Of a stretch of DNA of 64,000 nucleotides, positions 24,211 to 32,937 are shown in pieces. The stretch spans positions 4,836,001-4,900,000 of the forward strand of contig LR134353.1 in assembly GCA_900637135.1 (NCBI GenBank), written 5' to 3'. The stretch is from Mycolicibacterium flavescens (GTDB lineage: Bacteria > Actinomycetota > Actinomycetes > Mycobacteriales > Mycobacteriaceae). Under the pieces are notes generated by a model, which was not told the origin of the DNA, made no database searches, and saw nothing but the letters and a program-made list of their open reading frames with translations. The translations under genes were made by a program, and so were the position numbers. Position 1 is the first letter of the stretch; each line of letters opens with the position of its first letter.

Positions 24211-26033
24211 ACATCCTGGGTATAAGTGCCTTCTACCACGACTCGGCTGCTGCTTTGGTGCGAGATGGGCAGATCATCGCTGCCGCGCAGGAGGAACGGT
24301 TCACACGTCTCAAGCACGACCCGGGTTTCCCGAAAAACTCGATCGAGTATTGCCTCGCCGCAGGAGGCGTCGACCGCACTGGAATCGATGCAATCGCCTT
24401 CTACGAGAAGCCGATATCCCGGTTCATTCGTCTACTCAAGACGTACGCCGCCATTGCCCCACGGGGTTTTCGGTCCTTCTCCACCGCGCTTCCGCAGTGG
24501 TTGGGAACGAAACTCTGGATTACCTATGAAATCGAACGCAACCTGAAAGCGCTCGGGTACCGGATGCCCTCGGACTTGTACTTCACCGAGCATCACGAGA
24601 GTCATGCGGCAAGCGCTTTCTACCCCTCACCATTCGAATCGGCCGCCGTCCTCACGATGGACGGCGTCGGCGAGTGGGCGACGGCGAGCATCGGCCGTGG
24701 GGTCGACAATCAGCTGGAGATCCATCGCGAAATGCGGTTCCCACACTCGGTAGGACTGCTCTACTCCGCGTTCACCTATTTTTGCGGCTTCCGAGTCAAC
24801 TCAGGCGAATACAAACTTATGGGCCTCGCGCCGTACGGTGAGCCGGCGTATGTAGATGTCATTACGGACAACCTTGTCGACATCAACGCAGACGGTTCGA
24901 TCCAGCTCAATCTCAGGTACTTCGACTTCCTGGGCGGCCTCACTATGACGAATGACCGTTTTGCCGAGCTGTTCGGCGGGCCCCCGCGTCCTCCAGAAAG
25001 CGAGATCACTCGGAGGGAAATGGATATTGCCCGCTCAATCCAGGATGTGACAGAAGAGATCGTGATGAGGATGGCCGCGACGACGGCAGCCATCACTCAG
25101 GAGAAAAACTTGTGCTTGGCGGGTGGTGTTGCTCTCAACAGCGTCGCGAACGGGAGGCTGCTCCGCGAAGGGCCCTTCACCGACATCTGGATCCAGCCGG
25201 CGGCTGGGGACGCCGGAGGTTCCGTAGGCGCGGCTTTGCACACGTGGTACCAGATCGCCGGTAACCCAAGACATGTCGCAGGCGACCGCATGCAGGGGGC
25301 GTACCTCGGACCGCAATTCTCCGCGGACGACATTTCTGCATATCTCTCGTCACACGGCTACCCTTTCCAAACGGTCACCGACACCGACGAGCGTGCCCGA
25401 CGAATCGCGGAGCTCGTCGCAGAAGGCAACGTCGTGGGTCTGTTCACCGGCCGCATGGAGTTCGGACCTCGAGCCCTCGGGAATCGTTCCATCCTTGGTG
25501 ACGCTCGGTCACCCCAAATGCAGTCGGTCATGAACTTGAAAATCAAGTATCGAGAGTCGTTCCGCCCGTTCGCGCCATCGGTTCTCGAGGAGAGAGCGAA
25601 GGATTACTTCGACCTCGACGCACCTTCGCCATACATGCTCTTGGTGAGTCCGGTCCGGGAGGAGATACGCACCGCTCCCAGCAAGGATGGGTCAGGCGAG
25701 ATCTGGAGTGAGGTCAACAAGGTGCGGTCGTCTATCCCGGCGGTCACCCATGTCGACTACTCCGCACGCATTCAGACGGTCTCGCGAGAAACGAACCCGT
25801 TCTACCACAACGTTCTAGCGTCATTCGAGGATCTGACGGGTTGCCCCGTAGTCGTCAACACTTCGTTCAACGTCCGAGGAGAGCCGATTGTCTGTACTCC
25901 ACAAGACGCTTACCGATGTTTCATGAATACCGAGATGGACTATCTGATCCTCGAGGATCATGTATTAGACAAACGACTCCAGCCGGGCCGTGAGGACAGG
26001 GAACTGTTCCACATCGCGACAGTACTCGACTGA
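24207..26033 (+). CDS. TobZ/NodU-type O-carbamoyltransferase
   Basis: 608 aa, normal length. The N-terminal Kae1-like domain starts MNILGISAFYHDSAAALVRD and has AAQEERFTRLKHDPGFP, the metal motif HHESH (His129, His133), MDGVGEW and LCLAGGVALNSVANG. The C-terminal YrdC-like part (from about residue 400) has GRMEFGPRALGNRSILGDAR, ESFRPFAPSVL and NTSFNVRGEPIV. The family makes carbamoyl-adenylate from carbamoyl phosphate and ATP, then carbamoylates a hydroxyl on a sugar or natural product. Start and stop overlap the flanking small frames, so it belongs to one translational unit. The acceptor is unknown; a surface glycan or glycolipid is an inference. Confidence 0.92.
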   Translation: MNILGISAFYHDSAAALVRDGQIIAAAQEERFTRLKHDPGFPKNSIEYCLAAGGVDRTGIDAIAFYEKPISRFIRLLKTYAAIAPRGFRSFSTALPQWLGTKLWITYEIERNLKALGYRMPSDLYFTEHHESHAASAFYPSPFESAAVLTMDGVGEWATASIGRGVDNQLEIHREMRFPHSVGLLYSAFTYFCGFRVNSGEYKLMGLAPYGEPAYVDVITDNLVDINADGSIQLNLRYFDFLGGLTMTNDRFAELFGGPPRPPESEITRREMDIARSIQDVTEEIVMRMAATTAAITQEKNLCLAGGVALNSVANGRLLREGPFTDIWIQPAAGDAGGSVGAALHTWYQIAGNPRHVAGDRMQGAYLGPQFSADDISAYLSSHGYPFQTVTDTDERARRIAELVAEGNVVGLFTGRMEFGPRALGNRSILGDARSPQMQSVMNLKIKYRESFRPFAPSVLEERAKDYFDLDAPSPYMLLVSPVREEIRTAPSKDGSGEIWSEVNKVRSSIPAVTHVDYSARIQTVSRETNPFYHNVLASFEDLTGCPVVVNTSFNVRGEPIVCTPQDAYRCFMNTEMDYLILEDHVLDKRLQPGREDRELFHIATVLD

Positions 26034-26200
26034 TGCGGCGCGCCTTCTATGCCTGGAAAATGCTGACAGAGTTCAGCAGGTACGCGGTCGTCAACAGAGC
26101 CTATTGGGTGATCCCAATGATCATACTGCTGCTGGGCGTCGCGGGGTTGCTCGGCGTCGTCCAAGTGACCGTTCCCTTCACCCTGTACGCGCTTTTCTGA
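26033..26200 (+). CDS. DUF5989-like single-pass membrane peptide
   Basis: 55 aa. The TGATG overlap with the carbamoyltransferase stop fixes the start. The peptide has a basic/aromatic head (MRRAFYAWKMLTEFSRY), one hydrophobic helix (about 25-45: YWVIPMIILLLGVAGLLGVV) and a tail ending PFTLYALF. This matches the pattern of DUF5989 peptides, which are often found beside SxtJ proteins and carbamoyltransferases. It probably sits in the membrane as a small partner of the cassette. Confidence 0.75.
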   Translation: MRRAFYAWKMLTEFSRYAVVNRAYWVIPMIILLLGVAGLLGVVQVTVPFTLYALF

Positions 26201-26988
26201 GCTCCGTTCGGTAGCGCAGATCCAGCGGCTTCCCGGCGCTCGTTATCTACCACAGACCGCGCCGCAGGTGCTGGCAGCTCTTCCCTCAACGGGACAGTCG
26301 GGGAAACGCAAGCTGTGCCGGAGTTTCGATCCGGTCTTGGCCGCCGTTAGCTACCCAGAGACGTATTTCTCGGAACAGATTCCGCAGCAAATAGAAGCGC
26401 ATCAGTTAGTACAAACACAAGCTGGCGGAAGAGCTCAAGGTCAGGTCCTGAGCTACTTAAACGGAAATGCTTGGGCGTCTGGGTGAAGCCCGACTCCTCG
26501 ATCAATCATTTTCTGGATCAACGCATTTCGACCGCTTGCTGTCATTACAAGGGCAAACACCGACAGGGCGCCGAACTCCGTAGGATTATCTCGTCCACGC
26601 CGCGTGCCGACATGCTCCTCGGACATCGATGGCGGCTCACTTGTGGGGCTCACGCAGTCTTGAGCCCAGGAGGTTCAGTGCGCAGCCGAGCGCCTATCGA
26701 CACAGCGGTGAACACGATGGGCTGGACTTGTCGATCGACCGGCGGATGTGATGGTCAGTCAAGCGGACTCGGATGTCCCGATCGGACATCAAGATGTATG
26801 GGCGCCGTCCGCGGAAGTTGGTCAGATATAAACACACGACTGCGCGGCTAAGGCTAATCACATTGGCAGAGCGAAGCTTACAGTCAGCAAATGCTCTACA
26901 AATTGCCTTAGAACCCATTTCACGAAACGGCTCATCCGACCTTGTACAACACTGCTCCCCAATCTTTCCGCCGCAGTTAGACTTCGGC
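26201..26988. other. Low-GC non-coding stretch in the island
   Basis: 788 bp with no supportable gene. Base composition is clearly poorer in GC than neighbouring genes, near half AT around 26850-26960. Short open frames exist but show no domain or codon bias. A 7-bp inverted repeat GATGTCC/GGACATC lies at 26772-26790. The stretch may be decayed coding sequence or a long regulatory region of the methyltransferase. Confidence 0.55.
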
Positions 26989-28029
26989 GTGACCTATTCC
27001 GGGCTCAACGATCTCTTTAGTGAACATTCCGAGTTGTTGTGCTGCCCGCACTGTGGCGCCACCCTAACGCTCCATGGTGATGGCTTCAGATGTGCGCAGT
27101 GTCAGCAGTGGCATCCCGCACAAGACGACATCGCATCGCTTTTCATCCCGAACGAGTGGAGCGACTCGAAGCAGGACGTCACCCAGAAGATCAAGGCGTT
27201 CTACGAGGCGAACCCCTTCCCGAACTACGACGACTTCGACAGCGTCGGCAGCTTGATCGACAAGGCGCGAAAGGCGGTGTTCGCCAAGCTGCTCGACGAG
27301 CAGGTCCCGACTGGCGCGCGCGTGATCGAATGCGGCTGCGGCACCGGACAGCTCACTAACTTTCTCGCCATCCGTAACCGGACAGTGATCGGGACGGACC
27401 TCTGCCTGAACTCGCTTAAGATGGCCACAGCCTTCAAACAACAGAACAATCTCAAGCGCGCCCACTTTCTGCAAATGAATCTGTTCAGGCCGGCGTTCAA
27501 ACCGGGCACGTTCGACTTGGTGATCTCAAACGGGGTGTTGCACCATACGAGCGATCCACAGCTCGGCTTCGAGTCGATCTCGCGGCTGGTGCGGCCAGGC
27601 GGCTACATCATGATCGGGCTCTATCACAAGTTTGGGCGGCTGGCCACAGACATCCGTCGCTTCGCCTTCAAAGCCACAAACGATCGCATGATGTTTCTCG
27701 ATCGCCACGCCGTCGATGCGCGCGTCAGCACGCAGAAGCGCCGGTCATGGTTCATGGATCAGTACAAGAACCCACACGAATCGAAACACACCATCGGCGA
27801 GGTAGTCGGATGGCTCAAGAACGTCGGCTTCGACTTCGTGCACGCGATTCCGAAGACAGAGCCGTTCGCCGAGTTGGCCGAAGACGAGCAGCTTTTCAAG
27901 CCGGAGCGGCTCGGCAACAGGTTCGAGCGCATGCTGGTGAATCTGGGAATGATGTTTACAGGCCACCGCGAGGGCGGATTCTTCATCGTCATCGCGCGGA
28001 GGCCGGTGGAACTCGGGGCCAATCCGTAG
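26989..28029 (+). CDS. SAM-dependent methyltransferase with N-terminal zinc ribbon
   Basis: 346 aa from GTG 26989. The frame is open from an ATG at 26773, but the extra 72 codons are AT-rich and unlike protein, so the later start is preferred; this is uncertain. Residues ~18-45 form a Trm112-like zinc ribbon (CCPHCG...CAQC). Then comes a class I methyltransferase: motif I VIECGCGTGQLTNFL, GTDLCLNSLKMA, and DLVISNGVLHHTSDP with motif post-II, followed by LVRPGGYIMIGLYHK. The last third is an extra helical part. Acceptor unknown; a sugar or lipid-linked target is plausible near the carbamoyltransferase cassette. Confidence 0.8.
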   Translation: MTYSGLNDLFSEHSELLCCPHCGATLTLHGDGFRCAQCQQWHPAQDDIASLFIPNEWSDSKQDVTQKIKAFYEANPFPNYDDFDSVGSLIDKARKAVFAKLLDEQVPTGARVIECGCGTGQLTNFLAIRNRTVIGTDLCLNSLKMATAFKQQNNLKRAHFLQMNLFRPAFKPGTFDLVISNGVLHHTSDPQLGFESISRLVRPGGYIMIGLYHKFGRLATDIRRFAFKATNDRMMFLDRHAVDARVSTQKRRSWFMDQYKNPHESKHTIGEVVGWLKNVGFDFVHAIPKTEPFAELAEDEQLFKPERLGNRFERMLVNLGMMFTGHREGGFFIVIARRPVELGANP

Positions 28030-28208
28030 TTCGTCTACCCACGTCCTGAATCAAGAACCGCAACGTGGCCGGCTTCGATGACGGCATGAATGCTGCGCGT
28101 CAATTTCAGCAATTCATCGGCACATTGGCGATAGTCTCGCCTCAGCCTGGCAGTGAGCGGCTGGAATTAGCCGAGCTTTCCTGCCGAGACTGTCGAAGGA
28201 GGTGTCCG

Positions 28209-28460
28209 ATGTCCGAACTCTCGAAAATTGTTAGCCGATGCGCCGGTACGGTGGTTCTCGGATGCGCGCTCGCCGCGGTTCCCGTTGTCACCGCGCTAGG
28301 CGGTGCGCCTGCGCAGTCGGGCGCCGAACCGGCATGCATCGGAAGTGAATCCATTGTCGATGGCACTCCGACGTGCGTGCCGGCGCCCACCGCCCCTGCC
28401 GCACCCGATGCCCCTCCGGCGCCGGTCGACAGCCAACAGCCCGACGGCGGGCATCACTGA
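28209..28460 (+). CDS. Small secreted Pro/Ala-rich peptide
   Basis: 83 aa. The ATG at 28209 has a GGAGG site (28199-28203) just upstream. The signal peptide runs to about residue 40 (VVLGCALAAVPVVTALGGAPA). The mature part is about 40 residues, with two cysteines (ACIGSESIVDGTPTC) that may pair, then a Pro/Ala-rich end. No family known. It converges on the large exported protein with a hairpin between. Confidence 0.65.
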   Translation: MSELSKIVSRCAGTVVLGCALAAVPVVTALGGAPAQSGAEPACIGSESIVDGTPTCVPAPTAPAAPDAPPAPVDSQQPDGGHH

Positions 28461-28472
28461 CGCGACGACAAA

Positions 28473-28501
28473 CAGCCCCGGGCCATACGGCACCGGGGCT
28501 G
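28473..28501. terminator. Probable bidirectional terminator hairpin
   Basis: Arms CAGCCCCGG (28473-28481) and CCGGGGCTG (28493-28501) with an 11-base loop, between two convergent genes (stops at 28460 and 28527). There is no T tract, which is common in mycobacterial terminators. Confidence 0.6.
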
Positions 28502-28526
28502 TCTGAGGGCAGACGATCTATTCGTC

Positions 28527-31190
28527 CTATTCGTCGCCGCCGCCGTCACTCTTGTTATCGCCGCTCTCGTTGGTGTTGCTGCCGTTCTCGTCGCCCGCCT
28601 TGGCGACGCCCGAGTCGGCGTTCTTGTCGGCGTTCGCAGCACTCGATCCCGGCACCCTGGCGACGGTTCCGGGCGTCACCTTGTTGGCGCCGCCGTCCCC
28701 GTTGTCCTTCTTGGTGCCGCGGTAGCGGCTTTCCGGGGTCACCTTTTTGGCGCCGCCGACGGAGTCGGTCTTGCTACTGGCGCTTTGACCGGTGCTGTCG
28801 CTCTCATCGGAGCCGGCGCCGACGCGGTTGAGGTTTCCCGCGGCCGACTGCACTGCCTCGACCGCATCGCCGACCCCGTCGCGAACGTCGGCCACCTGTC
28901 GGCCGACCTGTCGCTGCAGTTGGCCGAGTTCGGACTGGCTCGGTGTCGGCAAGTCGGGTGTCTGACGCTCAACCTCTGAGGCCACGCTCGAAATCTGCTC
29001 TCCGGCTCGAGAACTGACGGTCTTCAGGATCGACCCGGGCGCTGCCAGCATCGTATTGAGCTGAGCACGCTGCTCGGTTGTCAGTCCGATCTTCGTCTGC
29101 TCGACGAACCGCGTCACCGCGCGCGTCAACACATCGGTCAGCTCGTCGCCCACACCTGCGCCCAGCAGGCGAGCGAAATCACCTGGCAACATCGCCATCT
29201 GGGCGGATGTGAGTGCCGGCGTACCGAACAACGTCGGCTCACCGAACTTGTCGAGCGAACGGGCGTACGTGCCGTCTGCATTTCGCACGACGTCGGTGTA
29301 TCCGATGTTGACCAGCATCTTGAGAACCGGTTCGAGCGCATCCGCCAGCGGTGTGTTGACGTCTTCCCCGGTGGCCAGGCCGATGGCGGCCGAGGCCAGT
29401 CGAGGCAGCGCCAGCAGTGGCAGCTCGTCGACCGGCAGCGTGTAGTAGATCGTGCCGTCAGGGCCGACATATCCACCCGCGCCGAGGTTTCCGAAGTCGA
29501 CTCCGGTCAACAGGTTGGTCAACAGCACGGCCGATGCAACCGAGTTGGCCCATGCGATGGGGTTGGCGGTCGCGGGGGCGTCTGAGAGCAGGTCGTATTG
29601 CCAACCAACGTCGGCCTTGACCGTCACGATGATCGGTTCGCCGTCGACCGAGTCGATCACGGTCTGCAGGTTGCCGAGCTCGTCGAAGGTGATGTCGCCG
29701 GCATTTCCCGTGAGCAGCTTGGTGATCAGGTCGGGGTCAAAGCCGTCCGGCAGCACGTCCTGGCGGTCGGGGGTCACCGGGTTGACCCCGGTGAGCTCTT
29801 CGTATATCGGCGCGAAGCGCGAGTAGAGACCGCCGTTCACCCGACCGGGGTTCCGCACGAGCAGCAGCGACAGCAGGGTCACGTCGACGACGCCGCCCTC
29901 CTGCACCGTCTCCCAGCCCACCGGTGACGCATCCGGGAATTCGAGGTCACCAGGCAGCGGAATCTCGAGCGGATTGTTCGTGGTGTCGGTCCGTGTCACT
30001 GTGACCTTGCCGTCACCGAAGGTGAGCCGGATTTTGCGCGGTCCGGTTTCCGGATCGCCGACGGCGAACGGGTTGTAACCCTCGTGGGTGTTGCCGTTGG
30101 CGCTGTCGATGAATGCTTGATACGCCTGCCCCGCCGCGATCGCCCCGTCGCCGTAGGCGATGAGGTTGACGTTGGTCAGGTAGGCGGTCCAGTTCAGCAC
30201 CGGCGCAAGGGCACTGAGGTCGCCGTTCTCGATCGCGTGCGCCAGATAGGCAAGCTGTCCGACCGTTGGTAGGGCCGCGACGTCCTCATGCGAGGCAACC
30301 CATTGACCCGAGGTGGTCGTGGTCCAGTAGCCGTCGTCCTTCCAACCGAATTCCGGTACCTCCGTGGTGAATTCGATGGTCTGGGGGATGTTGGTCACGG
30401 CGGCCAGCGCGGCGGCCAAGCCGGCGCTGTGCCCCGCAGCGGCGGCGGCGGCCGCGACGGTGGGGTTCTTGGCCGCGGCCTGGGCAGCCGCGACGGCGGC
30501 CTTGCCGGCCTCGAGCGCTGCCTCACTCTTGGCGAATGCGTCCGCAGCCGACTTGATCGGTCCGGAAGGGTTCTTCGGATTGCAGATGACCTTGCAGTAC
30601 TTCTGGACGTACTCGTTGTACTTGCGCGTGTAGACCTGCGCGTACGTGGTGTTGTACGCCGCGGTGGAAGCATCCTCCGATGCCTTGGCGATGTACGCGG
30701 CGCGAGCGACCTCGTAGCCACCGTCGTAGGCGAGGGTGTACGCCTCGTCATACAGCGGGTTGGGCTCGTTGACCGATACCGTGTGTGAGCCGGTCTGGCC
30801 CCATTCGCCCGGCGTGTAGTACTGCTCCTGGCCCGGATCGGTCGGATCCAACGGGTTGACCGGCGTGTACCAGTTCACCCACACCGGCTTCAGCTGCACG
30901 GGCCCTAGGCCCCAGGCCACCAGCGGATTGCGGTCTTTGGCCGCGACAATGGCGTTGTTGATCGCGACCGGATCATTGGGCAGCTTGGACCCCTCGCCAA
31001 TCGGCAACCAATCCGGAACACCGACGAAGTAGGTCTGCGACGATGCTGCGTTAGCCAACGAGGGTGTCAAGATCATCGCCACCGACGTCGTCGCGATGGC
31101 GCCCATCAAGGCCAGCTTTTTGCCGTTCCCACGGTTGAGCCGGCGCCTCCGAGCCCGAGCCCCCTCCGGTTTTACGTTCCAAGTGCGCAT
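28527..31190 (-). CDS. Large exported protein with PE-PPE-like hydrolase domain
   Basis: 887 aa. It has a long basic signal peptide (RRRRLNRGNGKKLALMGAIA, cleavage near ANAAS, residue ~49). The segment from about residue 50 (GVPDWLPIGEGSKLPNDPVA) and especially about 520-650 (YYTLPVDELPLLALPRLA, ANPIAWANSVASAVL, PLADALEPVLKMLVNIGYTD) resembles the C-terminal half of PE-PPE (PF08237) domains. No PE or PPE leader is present. Middle parts include a helical Ala/Lys-rich stretch (about 215-265). The last 140 residues are a hydrophilic Ser/Asp/Gly/Lys-rich tail. The family call is tentative. The promoter should lie in the 213-bp AT-richer gap at 31191-31403. Confidence 0.7.
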   Translation of the reverse strand: MRTWNVKPEGARARRRRLNRGNGKKLALMGAIATTSVAMILTPSLANAASSQTYFVGVPDWLPIGEGSKLPNDPVAINNAIVAAKDRNPLVAWGLGPVQLKPVWVNWYTPVNPLDPTDPGQEQYYTPGEWGQTGSHTVSVNEPNPLYDEAYTLAYDGGYEVARAAYIAKASEDASTAAYNTTYAQVYTRKYNEYVQKYCKVICNPKNPSGPIKSAADAFAKSEAALEAGKAAVAAAQAAAKNPTVAAAAAAAGHSAGLAAALAAVTNIPQTIEFTTEVPEFGWKDDGYWTTTTSGQWVASHEDVAALPTVGQLAYLAHAIENGDLSALAPVLNWTAYLTNVNLIAYGDGAIAAGQAYQAFIDSANGNTHEGYNPFAVGDPETGPRKIRLTFGDGKVTVTRTDTTNNPLEIPLPGDLEFPDASPVGWETVQEGGVVDVTLLSLLLVRNPGRVNGGLYSRFAPIYEELTGVNPVTPDRQDVLPDGFDPDLITKLLTGNAGDITFDELGNLQTVIDSVDGEPIIVTVKADVGWQYDLLSDAPATANPIAWANSVASAVLLTNLLTGVDFGNLGAGGYVGPDGTIYYTLPVDELPLLALPRLASAAIGLATGEDVNTPLADALEPVLKMLVNIGYTDVVRNADGTYARSLDKFGEPTLFGTPALTSAQMAMLPGDFARLLGAGVGDELTDVLTRAVTRFVEQTKIGLTTEQRAQLNTMLAAPGSILKTVSSRAGEQISSVASEVERQTPDLPTPSQSELGQLQRQVGRQVADVRDGVGDAVEAVQSAAGNLNRVGAGSDESDSTGQSASSKTDSVGGAKKVTPESRYRGTKKDNGDGGANKVTPGTVARVPGSSAANADKNADSGVAKAGDENGSNTNESGDNKSDGGGDE

Positions 31191-31403
31191 GCGTATCCCA
31201 CCCCTGAATATAAGTGTGCTTACTTGCCGCTGGAAATATTAACCGAGCGGCGTCCGCTTTAAGCCGGAGCAAGGTCAGGGAACGGCGTCTCAATATGTTT
31301 GCTGACGAAAATCCGCAGCCGCCCAGCTGGCGATTCTCAGCAAACTGTCAGATTGGTCACAGCACCGGTAATCCGCTGCGTCGCATCACGCGCCGCGACA
31401 ACC
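31191..31403. other. Intergenic gap upstream of the large exported protein
   Basis: 213 bp, locally AT-rich (31205-31250), expected to hold the promoter of the minus-strand gene at 28527-31190. The minus-strand TATATT-like block near 31207-31213 is a weak -10 candidate. No gene seen. Confidence 0.45.
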
Positions 31404-32072
31404 TCAGCGCAGGTAGGTTTCGTCCCCGGTCGGGTAACCGCCCCCGCGGGTCGTGATGTGCACATGGTCGTAATGGCCGTAGCCGCCCCGCTGTGCGCCA
31501 TCTGGCGTGTAGTACACACCGCGCCAGATCGCATCCTGCAAGCCGAAACGCTTCGCGTTGCGCAGGACGTAGGAGACGATCTCGTCGCCCAGGGCGATCC
31601 CCTCGGCGCTGCCGGGATTGGGAATCATCACGTCGAGCGCCAAGCCGTTGGGATGCCACCTCAGCGAATCGGGTCGCACGCCACCGATATTGCTGATCTC
31701 GGGGAAAGCCTCGCTGATGGCCCGCGACGCCAGGATCGTCTTCACCTGCAGGCCGCCCTCAGGCGCGATGCCGACCGGCAGAGATCGATCGACGGTGCGG
31801 TAGCGCGCCGCCGCAACCATGGCGTCGGCCGCAATGCCGGGGCTGACATGACCGATGGCCGCCGCGGGTGCTATCGGCGGGGCCGCAACGATCTCCAAAC
31901 AGCACGGTTGACTGTCGGCAACCTCTTCGACGACGGGCTTGCTTTCCGGTGCCGGACGAGCTTGAAGGTGGACGTCTCCCCCGACCGCGAAGAAGACGGC
32001 GGCCGGGCCGAGCACTGCGGCCACGCCCATCGGTGACGTGCGCCGCTTCTTGGCTACGGAGTGCCGACCCAC
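31404..32072 (-). CDS. Rv0320-like exported protein, ARB_07466/LAS-like fold
   Basis: 222 aa, counterpart of M. tuberculosis Rv0320. A hydrophobic N-terminal segment (about 15-32: GVAAVLGPAAVFFAVGGDV) acts as signal or anchor. The C-terminal domain (about 105-222) has WHPNGLALDVMIPN and GYGHYDHVHI, i.e. the H...D...HxH metal pattern of the D-Ala-D-Ala peptidase-like ARB_07466 domain. This suggests a zinc peptidase or binding module acting on peptidoglycan; activity is not proven. In M. tuberculosis this gene is next to dcd; here about 17.6 kb separates them. Confidence 0.8.
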   Translation of the reverse strand: MGRHSVAKKRRTSPMGVAAVLGPAAVFFAVGGDVHLQARPAPESKPVVEEVADSQPCCLEIVAAPPIAPAAAIGHVSPGIAADAMVAAARYRTVDRSLPVGIAPEGGLQVKTILASRAISEAFPEISNIGGVRPDSLRWHPNGLALDVMIPNPGSAEGIALGDEIVSYVLRNAKRFGLQDAIWRGVYYTPDGAQRGGYGHYDHVHITTRGGGYPTGDETYLR

Positions 32073-32160
32073 GCAGGGTTGTATATCAAACCGTTACATT
32101 TGCCGCAATCCGGGACGATCCGCTGGGCCCGCGCTCGACCAGGGTGGATCATCTCCAAGC

Positions 32161-32931
32161 GTGACGGGACTGCTCGAAGACAAGGTCATCATCGTCGCGG
32201 GCCTCGGCGGCATCGGAAACGGGCTGGCGCGCAGGTTCACCGACGAGGGAGCCCGTCTGGTGCTCGGCGATATCGACGCTGAGCTGGTAAAACGCGTCAC
32301 CGACGAGATCAACCCGGCGGGAGAGCGGATCCGCGGCACGCATCTCGACGGCTCCGATGAGCAGTCCGTCAGCGCGGCGGTCGCATTGGCTGTCGACACC
32401 TTCGGTCGCCTCGATGGCCTGCATGTGAACTTCACCAACGCCGCGGATGCCTATCTGCCCGGCGGGGTCGTCGAGCTTCCGCTCGAAGCGTTCGACGAGG
32501 TGATGCGCGTCAACACCCGCGGGTTCGTCATCTGCGCCAAGCACGCCATCCCCGCGATGGTCGACAGCGGCGGCGGTTCGATCGTCTTCACCGCTTCCAT
32601 CGACGCCTACAACGGCGCGGGCACCCGAGTGTCGTACGCCATGAGCAAGGCGGCCGAATTGGCGCTGATGCGACATATCGCGCGTCGATACGGACCCAAG
32701 GGCATCCGATGCAATGCGATCGCGCCCGGGTTGATCTGGCACTACAAATTCGACCAGCAACCGATGCCTGACGGCGTCGTCGAACAGGCCCGCGCACGGC
32801 AGATGATCAAGTCCCGGTTCGGGACGCCGAACGACGTCGCCGCATTGGCCGCGCTACTGCTCTCCGACGACGGCAGCTTCATCACCGCGCAGACGATCAG
32901 CGTGGACGGCGGTGTGACGTTGCGGCCCTGA
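32161..32931 (+). CDS. Short-chain dehydrogenase/reductase
   Basis: 256 aa from GTG 32161; the frame opens earlier but the extra residues overlap the promoter of the neighbour and lack SDR features. Classical SDR marks: the cofactor loop GLGGIGNG (residues ~14-21), a D-I-D after beta-2 suggesting NAD(H), a modified NNAG motif (NFTNAA), and the triad Ser146, Tyr159, Lys163 (SYAMSK). Substrate unknown. Divergent from the Rv0320-like gene, convergent with the RsbW-like gene 6 bp away. Confidence 0.85.
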   Translation: MTGLLEDKVIIVAGLGGIGNGLARRFTDEGARLVLGDIDAELVKRVTDEINPAGERIRGTHLDGSDEQSVSAAVALAVDTFGRLDGLHVNFTNAADAYLPGGVVELPLEAFDEVMRVNTRGFVICAKHAIPAMVDSGGGSIVFTASIDAYNGAGTRVSYAMSKAAELALMRHIARRYGPKGIRCNAIAPGLIWHYKFDQQPMPDGVVEQARARQMIKSRFGTPNDVAALAALLLSDDGSFITAQTISVDGGVTLRP

Positions 32932-32937
32932 CCCCGG

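Noticed and set aside
26201..26988. Insertion sequence remnant in the non-coding stretch
   Set aside because: No terminal inverted repeats, target duplication or transposase motif could be recognised.
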